From Blepharisma stoltei (Eukaryota; Ciliophora; Heterotrichea; Heterotrichida; Blepharismidae): a DNA stretch of 64,000 bases. Positions 54,083 to 64,000 of the stretch are shown here, one piece after another. Numbering within the stretch: position 1 is the first letter of the stretch; the number at the start of each line of letters is the position of its first letter. Both the position numbers and the translations under genes were made by a program. The stretch covers positions 499,501 through 563,500 of the forward strand of contig CAJZBQ010000023.1 in NCBI GenBank assembly GCA_914767885.1. The letters are read 5' to 3'. The notes beneath the pieces are model-generated. The model saw only the letters and a program-made list of their open reading frames with translations. It had not been told where the DNA came from and did no database searches.

Positions 54083-55744
54083 ATGAACAAGTATGAAGTT
54101 ATTGGAGTCGTAGGCGAAGGAGCCTACGGAGTCGTATTAAAGTGCAAAAATAAAGAAACAGGTGAGATAGTCGCTATCAAAAAATTTAAAGAAAGTGAAG
54201 ACGAAGAAGCTGTAAAAAAAGCTACAATAAGAGAAGTCAAAATCCTAAAAATGCTCAACCAGGAAAATATAGTTGCCTTAAAAGAAGCGTTTCGCAGACA
54301 AGGCAAACTCTATCTGGTTCTAGAATACGTCGACCAAAACTTACTAGAAATCCTTGAGAGCAGCCAGAATGGGATTGAGCCCCAAAAAGTAAAAAGCTAC
54401 ATCTATCAGTTATGCAAAGCCATAGATTACTGTCATAGACAAGAAGTTATTCATAGGGATATTAAGCCTGAGAATCTACTAATTTCTCTAGATCACAAAT
54501 TAAAAATTTGCGATTTTGGTTTTGCAAGAACAATCGGGAATTATGGCCAATTAACGGATTATGTAGCAACTAGATGATATAGATCTCCTGAGCTTCTATT
54601 AGGAGGGAATTATGGGAAAGAGGTAGATATATGGGCAATTGGCTGCATAATGGGCGAACTCGCAGATGGACAGCCTCTATTTCCTGGGGAAAATGAAGTT
54701 GATCAGCTTTATGTTATTCAAAGAGTTCTCGGAGCTTTGACACAAGAGCAGCAGGAAAAATTTCAGACAAACCCAAGGTTTTTAGGACTCAAATTTCCAG
54801 AGATAAATAGGCTTGAAACGCTGGAAAAGAAATATCTCGCAAAGCTGGGTCCTTTAGCTATTGACTTTATGAAATGCCTGCTTGCAATGGATCCACGAGA
54901 AAGGCTAAATTCAACTGAAGCTCTTCAACATCCATATTTTGACGATCTACGAGGTCACAGTCCACAAGAAAAAAGTGCTCCTTCACTTTTTATTAAAACT
55001 GAAACCAGTAAAGCGAAAAGTCGAATTATTCCTTTACAAAATGTAGTCAAACCTTCCAAAGGTTTTTATTTCCCAAAGAATCAGCCAACTCCAACAGAAA
55101 ACCGTGGCGCTTATATGAGGGCGAAAGATGAAAACTCTTTTTCATCAACGCCTCACATAAAAGAGCCTCAAAGTATCCCTCATTACGATACAAAATTTGA
55201 CCAAAGAGGTTTTAAAGGATCTGATGGCCGCGCCAAAACGAGGACTACTAATTTAGTTTCTGAATCAAATGAGTTCGATCCGCCTACATTTGAAAAGCAG
55301 CGATCGAGGGACTTCTTAAAATTCGATGATGGCCGTACCAAGAAGAAAAATTTATCCGAAGAAAAAATGTTTAATATTCATGAAGAGGATAGCAAAATTT
55401 CAACAAAATATATGCCAAGAAAGAAAAGCAAAGGGCAGACCTATGAGTTTCCTTATGATGGAGGACTCCAAAGGCAGTCCCACACTCGTGGCCAACTAAA
55501 ACAAAATTTCGAAACTGATCCTAATTTTCAGTCAGCAAGAGCACTCCCACAAATACATAATCCTAACCCTTATATTGATTTTAACCTAAAAAAGCACAAC
55601 TATAGAACTGAAGAAAGTCCAGATCAAGGAGGCGGCCCTCATTTGATAACTGCTTTTCAAGGGTTTGAAGAGCCATATAATTTCCAGAGAAATAACAAAG
55701 TGTACAACTTTGAAGTCCATTCAAGGCAAAGAGCTTTTTATTAA
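54083..55744 (+). CDS. CDKL5-like protein kinase
   Basis: 553 residues. The kinase domain (about 1-290) is very close to CDKL5: [20 protein letters not shown] (Gly loop), [11 protein letters not shown] (Lys), [24 protein letters not shown] (catalytic loop), DFGFAR (metal), a T-D-Y activation segment ([18 protein letters not shown]) and [16 protein letters not shown] kinases regulate ciliary length and microtubules. The C-terminal 260 residues are basic and disordered. The Trp of ATRWYRSPE is encoded by TGA (54575-54577), the clearest proof of the code in this window. No insertion. Confidence 0.95.
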
Positions 55745-55762
55745 TATCTAACCATTATTATG

Positions 55763-57110
55763 TTATAATTTCTCTTTTAGCCATGCTGCTAATTCTTCTG
55801 ACATTTTTTGGAAATTTGATGTATCTTTTTGGAGGTCTTCTAACATCTCAATGCCATATCTTTTTCCTATAAACATTGTTTCAAGCTTGTCTATATAGTC
55901 TGGATATAAACAGTCTGAAAATATTTTGCAGCCTTCCACAACTCCTTTAACGACGTTGAACTGAAGGTCAATTAAACCCCAGGAAAAATAGTTCTCAAGC
56001 TGGTGGGTGAACACTGGGCTGACTCCATATCTCCAGTCCCAATTTAAATAAGCTTGAGCTTTGGCTTCTACATCTTCAGGCATTTCAGTTACTTCTGTAT
56101 TTTCTGCATTTGGATACTCCTTAAGGAAGCTTTTTCTAATCGCAGTTATAAACCTTTCGTGATTGATAGTTGGGTCGACTTCAGCTAAGTTCATTACTCT
56201 TGATGAAACAGAGTTTATTCCTTTGCTTACTTGCCTCATTATTAGCAGACAACATTGTTGAAAATTATTTAAAATTGGGAAAATTAGCCCCATCCTCATT
56301 GGACACTCTTTCATATAGTTAAGCAAGACTGCCCGCTCAAATCTACTGCCTATATATTATGATAATAAATCTTAGAGATTATGCCATATAATCGCCCTAA
56401 ACAATTATAATGAGATCCATCGCATATTTGATAATAAATTCCATACTCAATCTCTATGAAATATTTGATAAGAAAAATATTTAATATAAAAATGTTCAGT
56501 GAATAAAAAAAAATTATATTCACATCTTTCAAAAATATTTTGGCCCATCTTGATGAACGATATTGATCTGTTCGATCAAGTATAAGGGAGTTAGAAGCTT
56601 TGCTTTATTAGGATTTAGATATCTCAAGATCGCATCTTTTTCGACATTAATCATCATAGTTCCATGATGAAGTGAAATCGTTTGTGAGCCTATTGTGTGT
56701 ATTTTATATGCTGAGCCTGATATTTTCTTCGAGTCCAGTAATATATCATTTCTCCCACTAACAACAGCATCAATTCCTAAAGCACTCAAAGCTCTCAAAA
56801 TAATTGAGTTATTCTTCACTTTGAAATCCACATTAGATTTATCAGGTGTAATAAAAGAAAAGCAGGTATTGCCAAGATCTTGATATACAGCTCCTCCTCC
56901 ACTTTTTCTTCTGCAAAGCTGCACATTGTCTTCGTTCATCCTATCGATGTGAATTTCTTTCCATGGGTTTTGGTTTCTCCCTATCACGATTGTTTTATCA
57001 TTCTGATACATGCATAGAATAGGTGATTTCACGTTCTCTAGAAGATGCTCTTCAAAAGCGAGATTTTGGAAGATGCTAGTGGTTTTCGTAATAAGAAATC
57101 TCGGCTTCAT
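55763..57110 (-). CDS. LplA: Lipoate-protein ligase A
   Basis: Kept segments 57110-56594 and 56229-55763 join to 984 nt, 327 residues. The N-terminal catalytic domain has LAFEEHLLE, IVIGRNQNPWKE, RRKSGGGAVYQDLGN and the lysine of DSKKISGSAYK. The C-terminal domain has SKGINSVSSRVMNL and the accessory LplA fold. The enzyme attaches lipoate to E2 and H proteins, probably in mitochondria. The halves appear as separate ORFs until a 364-bp worn family-A-like element is removed; the join is KLLSKGINS. Confidence 0.92.
56230..56593. mobile_element. MITE-like element, degenerate, in the LplA gene
   Basis: 364 bp, duplication TTA/TAA (56227-56229, 56591-56593). On the minus strand it begins CTCCCTTATACTTGATCGAA and ends AATGAGGCAAG, so only traces of the CTCCC...GAAC end remain. 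Removal restores the lipoate ligase frame exactly. Confidence 0.78.
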
Positions 57111-57200
57111 ATTTTAGTAAATAGTAATTGGAAACTGAATGAAAGAGAATGGTTAATAGGAAATTCAAAGATTATTATATTAAATTAAGAGAAACAAAAA

Positions 57201-58756
57201 ATGGTTTGGATTGTTCGATTGTCGCTTATTGGAATTATCATGATCATACTTCTTTATGATTGCATTCTAATTATGTATCTTGTAATCGCTGATTTTGCTA
57301 AAAAAATTCATAGGGTGCTATCATGCATCTTTTTGGCTACCAGTTATATTGCAAACCCTCTAATTTTGTTATTTGTAACAAAAGGGTCGCAACCCTCCCA
57401 CTCATTTTATAAGAAAACCTTTATAAACTTCCCATTTGCTTGCTTGATCACAAATACTTTCTTAGGCCTTCACCCAAAAGTTATGAAGAAGTTTATGGAT
57501 TGCTTACTCCAACTGCGTGAGCGAACAAAAAAAATTTGTTCACTCGCGGATGGGGTTATTTTTTTGTGATCTATAAAAATTTTTTTCGAAAATTTAAAAA
57601 AATCCCAATTCGAAAAATTTTTGTTCGCTCACGGGAAGGCGGTTTTTTGGGCAAAAAATAGGGATCTTTCCAATGTTTTTGTTCGCTAACGGAGCGGGGG
57701 AGTTAGGGATTGAGGACAGCAGGGTAGCAATTAATTCAATAATATTACTTTATATTGGGAAAATTTGCTGCACCGGCCTCTTAGACGTTTTTTGCCAGGC
57801 TCTAATTTTGGGGAAAAATATATCAATGGCAGACGAATTCAATTGAATTACCCAGATTTACATAATGTTTTCGATATTGACAGTAATCGTGTTGATTGGA
57901 CAATCGTTTTGACTTTGCAGCGACATTCTTCTTGAAATAGGCACTATTTATGATGCTGAGCCATCGCTAGTTAAAGAGTGCTTGATTAATTCCAATGTAG
58001 TTACTTATCAAAACTTTAGGAAAGAAGAGATTTGTAACATATGCTTTGAGGAGTATAAAGTCAAAGATTCGATAAGCGAAATTGCGTCCTGTTATTCAAA
58101 TATGAAGCACACCCTTCTCATGCTAAACTCCTGTCTTAATAATAAAATATAAGAGATGTTGCACTATTTCGATCTTACTCTATTATAGCGCGATTTATAG
58201 CATATTTGCGTATATTAGATACTGTATTATATACAAAATTTTATATGTAAAAATTTTTAGACTAATAAATAAGAGAGTTGATATATAATATACTATTTTC
58301 GCGTTATTATCGCATTTAACCCATGAATCCAGCCGAATTTTATTTTAAAAAGGATAGGAACAAATAGATCAACTCAATCACTTCAGCTATCATAGACTTA
58401 TACATAATCTAGAATCGATAGTGCTAAATTAATGCCCTTAATAGATATAATCCATTTATCATATGTTATATAATATATCTCAGAAATTCAATACAAAAAT
58501 ATGATCCAAACTTACAAGCCATAATAAAAAATTTTGTATATATTAGGAATATGAAATAAAGTATTTAAATATATGTAGACATGATATAGCTAAGAATCGA
58601 AAATAGTGCAGTATCTTTATATTTCTTATTATCAATACTGGGTAGGTTGGGGGTGGGTTTGATGCTTGACCATCCTGTAACCATAAATTCCATCAAGAGT
58701 GCTTGAAAAAGTGGTTTAATTTTAGAACAAATTGCCCCTTGTGTAGAGGCATTTAA
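57201..58756 (+). CDS. Multi-pass membrane RING-H2 protein
   Basis: Kept segments 57201-57506, 57706-58092 and 58679-58756 join to 771 nt, 256 residues. About four hydrophobic segments (near residues 5-32, 40-60, 104-130 and 142-162) are followed by a RING-H2 finger, CNICFEEYKVKDSISEIASCNHKFHQECLKKWFNFRTNCPLC, seen as C-x2-C ... C-x-H-x2-H-x2-C ... C-x2-C. It should be a membrane E3 ubiquitin ligase. The RING is split between its first and second halves by a 586-bp element with a TCCTGT duplication, and the membrane part by a 199-bp family-A MITE. TGA codes Trp in EFNWITQ and SFWLCS. Confidence 0.88.
57507..57705. mobile_element. MITE-like element, family A, in the RING gene
   Basis: 199 bp, duplication TTA (57504-57506, 57703-57705). 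Ends CTCCAACTGCGTGAGCGAAC and GTTCGCTAACGGAGCGGGGGAG, with inner copies of the motif. The central body is largely deleted relative to other copies. Confidence 0.85.
58093..58678. mobile_element. Inverted-repeat element (L class) with 6-bp TCCTGT duplication
   Basis: 586 bp between TCCTGT copies (58087-58092, 58673-58678). Imperfect ends: TATTCAAATATGAAGCACACC on the left; on the right the complement reads TGGTCAAGCATCAAACCCACC, resembling the end of the kelch-gene element. A second inverted pair lies inside (GCACTATTTCGAT near 58158 and its complement near 58590). The duplication contains no TA, and TA-to-TA joins that I tried break the RING frame. Confidence 0.8.
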
Positions 58757-58809
58757 GTAAAAATTTAAATTAAGATTATATTTTTTGATTTATAAAAATA
58801 AATTAGTTG

Positions 58810-59045
58810 TAAGGCCAATATACATCAGTCACACTGTTAGCGTGCCCTCAGAGCTAACTCGAAACAGAAACCAAGCTCGCTAACTTTCTGCTATGCTCTG
58901 CCAAATTATGTATTTCTCAAAACCAAACCATTGTGGCTGCAATTGTGTTAAATCGAACTTTGCACGTCAGAATGGTTAAGAAAAGCTTTGTTTCTATTAA
59001 TGCTTTTTTTGAGGGCACACTAATAGCGTGCAAAGCTATAATGGC
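58810..59045. mobile_element. Hairpin-type element, intergenic, boundaries approximate
   Basis: Imperfect inverted arms TTAGCGTGCCCTCAGAGC (about 58837) and GAGGGCACACTAATAGCGTG (about 59012). It lies between two genes and interrupts nothing. Confidence 0.6.
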
Positions 59046-59240
59046 TTTAAAATTGGAAGAATTAGGTATTTATTGGATATATGATTGAGCCACTTCATTT
59101 AATTCTAATTGTTTCAATAAAAATGCCAGGAGATTTATTAGATAGTTATATGATAAAATCTTTTTTTAAATTATAAAAAAACTATTTTGTATTAAATGCA
59201 TTAATGTACCACATTTATATACAGTATTTTCTTGGCGTGG

Positions 59241-59516
59241 CTATTGATTAGTTAAATTTTTGGTTTTTTCGATTTCTGAGTTGCCAGGCAAGTCAAAGCG
59301 GCAAGAAAATTGTATCTGCCCAGACTCTTCCAAACAAGGATCAACTTCGCAAATTTTGAATAACTCCTTTACTGACAGGTGTGGAATACAATCCATTGTC
59401 TTTTCGCATTCTTTTAGCTTTCTCGGTGTTCTTTTGACGAGTTTATTACTTTTCTTTATTCTTTCGGATTCATTCCTAATGATTTTAGCTTTTCCTACTG
59501 ATGCTGTGCATCCCAT
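59241..59516 (-). CDS. Small protein with N-terminal acylation signal (MGCTAS)
   Basis: 91 residues. Gly-2/Cys-3 with Ser-6 is a strong N-myristoylation and palmitoylation pattern. The middle is Lys-rich (RIKKSNKLVKRTPRKLKE), followed by a Cys-containing C-terminal half. No domain is recognised. Ends with TAG. Confidence 0.62.
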   Translation of the reverse strand: MGCTASVGKAKIIRNESERIKKSNKLVKRTPRKLKECEKTMDCIPHLSVKELFKICEVDPCLEESGQIQFSCRFDLPGNSEIEKTKNLTNQ

Positions 59517-59811
59517 AATTACGATAATAAATATGGAGATCTCTCCATAACATTTATTGCTTTTTTATCTCATTTCTAGACTTTTCGAAACAAAATTTAG
59601 AGCAATGGATTAAATTAATTTTGTTAAATATCGAAATTATAATAAAACTCTATGCTAATAAGTAAATGGCACATTGAGTATAAAAATCATGAAAATTTCT
59701 TAAAGTCACTGTAAAAATTTATCTTTTTAGAATAATTAATTTCTTCTCTTGAGTGAGCTTATATTTAAAAAATTAAACTTTTCTTATTTTTAACTAGTTA
59801 AAATTGCTATC
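59517..59811. other. Intergenic DNA
   Basis: AT-rich spacer with no gene or element seen. Confidence 0.5.
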
Positions 59812-60219
59812 TTATTTACTTTTCCCTTCTAAGACATGCATCACTAATTTCCTAAAGTTCATCACGTCAACACGATCTGCGACATCTAGCTTGTCAACTG
59901 TTTCATGCTGATGCGCAGAATGAGCGATTGTTCTCAAGGCTTCTTTGCATTGCTCTCTATTTAGGAGCCCTTCTTGTCTTAGATCAAATAAGGTAAACAC
60001 ATTTTTTAGTTCTTGCTCGGTGAAGATAACATTTCCTGCTGGTCCTCTCACTTTTCGATTTTTAAGTTCATTAATAAGAAAACCTTTTACGTCTGCTGGT
60101 TTCTCAAAAGCTAATAGCGTGCAAAGATCTTCAAATAGCTCCAATATTTGATGTCTGCCCAGATATAATTCTGCTTCTTCTATCAAAGAGTTCGTAACTT
60201 CTTGGTTTCTTATTGCCAT
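59812..60219 (-). CDS. EFCAB10-like protein (RIIa-type dimerisation + EF-hand)
   Basis: 135 residues. The N-terminal helices (AELYLGRHQILELFEDLCTLLAFEKP, about residues 16-41) match the RIIa/DPY30-like dimerisation-docking fold. The C-terminal part contains an EF-hand-like unit (FTLFDLRQEGLLNREQCKEAL) lacking several calcium ligands. This layout is that of EFCAB10, a small protein associated with cilia and radial spokes. No insertion. Confidence 0.75.
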   Translation of the reverse strand: MAIRNQEVTNSLIEEAELYLGRHQILELFEDLCTLLAFEKPADVKGFLINELKNRKVRGPAGNVIFTEQELKNVFTLFDLRQEGLLNREQCKEALRTIAHSAHQHETVDKLDVADRVDVMNFRKLVMHVLEGKSK

Positions 60220-60293
60220 TTCTTATATTCAATTTTAATTTATGCGTAAAGAAAGAAATTTTTGAGAATTTATGATTAAATTTGTAAAGATCT

Positions 60294-63200
60294 TTACAAT
60301 GGCAATGGCTCTATCTTATTAGCGAGATAATCATAATACCAAAGTCCATTGTTCCATGCCCGATACATATAAATTTTTCCATCGTAGCATGCTGGAGTTC
60401 CTATTGAGAAATATGCAAGTTGCCCAATGATGGCGCTCAATGCGCCATCATCTGGCAACTACAGTTCAGGGTCAACACTGGAAATGGGTTCCACGTGTGG
60501 AGCCCTTTTTGGCACGTGAAAGTGAGGATTTCTCCAAGTGTCAAAAAGGGCTCCACACGTGGAACCCATTTACAGTGTGGGCCCTTTACCGTAGGTGCCC
60601 GATGATGGCACATTGAACGCCATCATCGGGAATTTCCTATAGCCCATATTGTGTGCTTCAACCACTCCGTATTCAGTGATTCTATCTCTCTCAGGGTAGA
60701 ATTTACTGACATGATTACCACTAATAATTAAAATGCAATTTTTCATTGGTACAGAAAGAGAAGTTCCTGGGTAGTTTAGAGAGATAGCGAGCATAGTAAT
60801 TGTATTTTGATTGGGATCATATATGCCTGATTCCACCTTTAGATTGGGCTTGGCTTACGTTGGGAGACATAAGATGGGGAGTTGACGAGCAATGTTGGTT
60901 GGCAAAGTCAACACCCAGATGGCAAATCTTCTTACTATTGGAGATTTGCCATCTGGGGAATTGACTTTGACAGCAAAAGCTAGTTCGTCAACTCCCCATC
61001 TGACTCCCCGACATCAACCAAGCCTAATCCAAAGCAGGGATCGGGCTATACTTCAATACTTCTTTCGTTACCCCAACCGCCTGTCAAATATATCTTTCTT
61101 TTGTAGACGCAGCTTCCACAGCAGCTTCTTGAATTAATTAATTGAGATACAACTGTAAATGTTTGAGTATTGATATCATATCTTTCAATTGGCTGAACTG
61201 GCTGAGCATTAAAAGAATCAGAATTTGAGCCTCCAAAAATAAATACAGAGTTCTCAATCTTATGAGCTGTATGATATCCACGAGCAAAATTAAGAGTTGT
61301 TGGCAAAGTAATAGGTGTCAATGAACTAAGGTTAAGCAGAATCGCTGTATCTCTTGCTTGGAAATTTCCATAGGCAATCCCTCCTGCTATCAATAATTCA
61401 TTATCATTGATTTGGGTAACTGATGGAGCTATATGGTTAATATATGGCAAATTCTGCTTTGTGATCGTTTTTGTTTTTACATCTAGCATTGTTATAGTTG
61501 CTGAATTAAAAGGGACTTCATATACAATTGATCCATCAGATTCCAAATTATCCATCACTATCTTAAATTCTTTAAAATAGGTATTAAGAACATTTTTAAG
61601 TTCAATTGTAATCGTAGGGTTCACTTTTTCATAAATTATGTCATCTGGTACTTCTCCTTGGTCAAGCACAAATAGGACCTCGGGACCCCCCACCCCCCCC
61701 CACCCCCACCCCCCCCCCCCCCCCACCCCATATACATAGCTTTATGTAGAATATTTAATGGTTTAAGCCCAAGTGAAAGAACTAAAGTTTTATACTCTAA
61801 GATATAGCTCATACCCCTTTATAGATTCCTTTATCGAGCAAAGTGTACTTGACTATTGAAAGACCAAAACAGACTCTCTCAAAGAGATGAACTCAATCTC
61901 TATATCAGAAAGTTCTAAAAAGTGGCATGCCAAAAAATAGTGGCAAGTATGAAAAAAGTTGGTAAGCAAACACGCAAATTTTTAAAATGACTTTATTAAT
62001 AAAATAATTTAAAACTTAACATACCCAATTAGACTGGAATTAATTAATAACTAAAAATCTTATTTTTCAGGCCTTAATTAATGATAATTAGAATAATAAA
62101 TGCTACATATAAATTTTAAAAGATTTAATATTTTTGATTATTTGTTTATGTAAAAAGTGCTTGAGATAAATTTATAGAAATGAGTTTAAAAATGCAAATG
62201 GGGAACTTCCCGAGTAAACGGTTGTATAGATCTTCAAGTGCTATAACTCCAGTAAGCATATCAATCAAAAACTCTAGTAGGATCCTGACTTAGGTGATTA
62301 TAAAGATGGAGTCCATTATGAAAGAAATTGTCAAAAGTGAAAATGCAAAACGGGAACTTCCCGAGTAAACGGTTGTATAGATTTCCAAGTGTTATAACTC
62401 CAGTAAGCATATCGTGCAAAAACTCCAGTAGGATTTTGATTTAACTCCCTCCCTTTAAATTGGAACCAAATATTTGTTCCAATTTAAAAGAAGGGTTAAG
62501 AAAATTTTTTATATAAAAATTCAATATAAAATTCTTTATAAAAAAAAATTAAAAAATGTGTCGAATTAGATTAATAAATTTCTAGAAAATTTATCGATCA
62601 AAGTGTTAATTTTGTTTAATTAAGTGGCTATTTATACTCTTTTGCTAAAATAAAGAAGAAATAAAGTAAATTTTCAATTTTTGTAAAGAATTCGCATTAA
62701 ATTTTTATCAAAATTATTTAAATAAAAAATATAATCCCTTGGCTTAATTTCTTATGGCAGTTATACGCACTATTTTCATATGAAATTAAATTATTAATTT
62801 GGCGCACTAAAATCTGCTTTTTGGAACGTATATTTGGTTTCCACATAATAAATTGAAATGACATCATATGCATGATAAGAAATAAATGCAATAAATTATA
62901 TTTTTGTTGAAAAATTTTTTAAAAATATAGCAATTAAAGATAATAAATATATTTAAATAAGATGCTCTTTATGTTCTTTTCTTTAAAAAAAGCAAGATAT
63001 AACTAAATTTTTTAATTTTAGTTAATAAGAAACATTTAACTTATACCGAAACTTTTTACATAAAAATTATAAATTTTTTATCTATAAAATTTTTTATTAT
63101 AAAACTGAATTTTGTTTCAATTTAAGCGATTATAAAGATGGAGTCCAGTATGGAAGAAATTGCACCTGAACTTTTAAATTGAGAATGCAAAGGAGGAGCT

Positions 63201-63870
63201 TCTTTAGTAAACGGTTGAATAGATCTCCAAGTGCTATAACTCCAGTAAGCATATCAATCAAAAACTCCAGTAGAATTTTGACTTATGTAAATCCAAAGAT
63301 AATCCATAGTCGAATATGCATGTAGATATTATTTTATTAAATCAATTTAACGAAAGAGATGAATGATTAATTATCTTAAGTCAACTTTTTTCATACTTGC
63401 CACTATTTTTTGGCATGCCACTTTTTAGAACTTTCTGATATAGAGATTGAGTTCATCTCTTTGAGAGAGTCTGTTTTGGTCTTTCAATAGTCAAGTACAC
63501 TTTGCTCGATAAAGGAATCTATAAAGGGGTATGAGCTATATCTTAGAGTATAAAACTTTAGTTCTTTCACTTGGGCTTAAACCATTAAATATTCTACATA
63601 AAGCTATGTATATGGGGTGGGGGGGTGGGGGTCCCGAGGTCCTATTTGTGCTGGACCATCTCCTTGATCTAATTTCTTTATTTCGTTTTCTGTCTTTTCT
63701 ATTTCTATCTGAGCTTGTGAAATAATTTTTCCTAGTTCTTCTTTTGATGTTTCTTTAATTATATTAGAAATTGTCTCATAGCTCTGATCAATTTTCTTTA
63801 AACTGTTCTGGAGAAAATCAGAAACTTGTCCAATTTTTTCTAAGTCTGATGGTTGAATAGGGGAGACCAT
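60294..63870 (-). CDS. Kelch-repeat protein
   Basis: Kept segments 63870-63666, 61659-61049, 60821-60640 and 60411-60294 join to 1,116 nt, 371 residues. An N-terminal coiled coil (KETSKEELGKIISQAQIEIE) is followed by kelch-type blades: ELLIAGGIAYG, HKIENSVFIFGGSNSD, YKRKIYLTGGWG, IEVYDPNQNTITML and GKIYMYRAWNNGLWYYD. It probably forms a beta-propeller; function unknown. Three insertions totalling 2,461 bp interrupt a gene of 1,116 nt: two hairpins and a 2-kb composite element. The joins (LDQGEVPDD, IEVYDPN, MGYFSIG) all read through. Confidence 0.85.
60412..60639. mobile_element. Hairpin element (H class) in the kelch gene
   Basis: 228 bp with the shared core ATGATGGCGCTCAATGCGCC and complement, and long inner arms around GGGTTCCACGTGTGGAGCCC. 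TA boundaries; one TA kept. Closest relative in the window is 44639-44845. Confidence 0.87.
60822..61048. mobile_element. Hairpin element (H class) in the kelch gene
   Basis: 227 bp; arms built on GATTGGGCTTGGCT and GATGGGGAGTTGACGA and CAGATGGCAAATCT with complements. TA boundaries. Confidence 0.85.
62190..63296. repeat. ~150-bp unit repeated three times, third separated by a nested MITE
   Basis: Three copies share GTAAACGGTTG and ATAACTCCAGTAAGCATATC, starting near 62215, 62366 and 63209. Two also share ATTATAAAGATGGAGTCCA (62299 and 63127). Comparison of the first unit with the second shows where the nested element entered. Confidence 0.8.
62445..63126. mobile_element. MITE-like element, family B, nested in the kelch-gene element
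   Basis: Left end CTCCCTCCCTTTAAATTGGA; inner copy TTGTTCCAATTTAAAAGAAGGG; the right end is worn (TTTTGTTTCAATTTAAG). It splits a copy of the 150-bp unit, so it is younger than the unit array. Confidence 0.75.
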
Positions 63871-64000
63871 TGGCAAGTTAAAATGATTCTATAAAGATGA
63901 ATTTTTAATAAGATATAGAGAAGTTGAAAATTAAAATTATTGCAACTTACTTGTAATTAAAAACTTGGACAGATCCTTCATTGACCGACTTCGGTTATCT

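Larger units (their letters stand above)
61660..63665. mobile_element. 2-kb composite inverted-repeat element (L class) in the kelch gene
   Basis: 2,006 bp, 7-bp duplication TCTCCTT (61653-61659, 63659-63665). Terminal inverted repeats of about 300 bp begin GGTCAAGCACAAATAGGACC and GGTCCAGCACAAATAGGACC, then C-runs, then a long AT-richer arm (TTCCTTTATCGAGCAAAGTG). Inside are repeats of a ~150-bp unit and a nested family-B MITE. No transposase-like ORF is seen, so it is non-autonomous. Confidence 0.88.

Noticed and set aside
56350-56532. Small ORF between the two lipoate ligase halves
   Set aside because: It is within the MITE-like insertion and its hydrophobic composition follows AT richness.
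62190-63296. Regular repeats resembling a CRISPR-like array
   Set aside because: Units are about 150 bp, only three, with no unique short spacers, inside a eukaryotic transposable element.

Overview
This window reads as germline (micronuclear) DNA of a heterotrich ciliate very like Blepharisma. Two features point there. First, TGA sits in frame at conserved tryptophans, for example the kinase motif ATRWYRSPE at 54566-54592, while TAA and TAG end the genes, so UGA = Trp. Second, every spliceosomal intron I could place is exactly 15 nt (GT...AG). The DNA is AT-rich and gene-dense, with both strands used and several intergenic gaps of only 13-38 bp. I place 45 protein-coding genes.

The striking layer is what lies inside those genes. 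More than 30 insertions break reading frames, and removing each one with a single copy of its flanking repeat restores a continuous ORF. I checked the arithmetic: nearly all the joined CDS lengths are whole codons. By boundary and architecture the insertions fall into at least five classes. (1) MITE-like elements have ends CTCCC...GGGAG and a 3-bp TNA duplication. They occur as subfamilies with different inner motifs: A GTGAGYGAAC, B TTTAAATTGGAAC, C TTCGAAGTTCGACC. (2) Near-perfect ~150-230 bp hairpins are bounded by TA|TA. (3) Short IES-like segments of 89 and 111 bp are TA-bounded. (4) GC-richer SINE-like units of 260-580 bp carry target duplications of about 7-18 bp. (5) Longer inverted-repeat elements begin GGTCAAGCA-like and carry 6-7 bp duplications. 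MITE-rich IESs are already known from Blepharisma. The SINE-like units and the non-TA-bounded elements that appear to need equally exact removal are what deserve a second look.

Region by region: 1-4.4 kb holds a coiled-coil protein, CacyBP/SIP, CSN7 and a small acylated protein. 5.8-14.6 kb holds a SAPS (PP6 regulatory) protein, an unknown, importin-9, a membrane protein and an IQ-MORN protein. 14.8-17.4 kb holds eL19, MOB1 and a WD40 protein. 17.9-25.7 kb holds small unknowns, a FAM136A-like twin-CX3C protein, a Cys-rich protein and a TTLL ligase carrying four insertions. 26-36.5 kb holds a coiled-coil protein, Rab2, SPRY, CENP-C, a calmodulin-like protein, a coiled-coil protein and a SAM/zinc protein. 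37-47.7 kb holds an insertion-riddled unknown, a p24 protein, an AN1 zinc finger, two EF-hand-like proteins and TAP42/IGBP1. 47.9-64 kb holds an unknown, an ETHE1-like enzyme, a CDKL5-like kinase, lipoate ligase, a membrane RING-H2 ligase, EFCAB10-like and a kelch protein.

Coding spans below include the insertions; the kept segments are given in the evidence. Whether each insertion is really removed in the macronucleus cannot be seen from this sequence alone.
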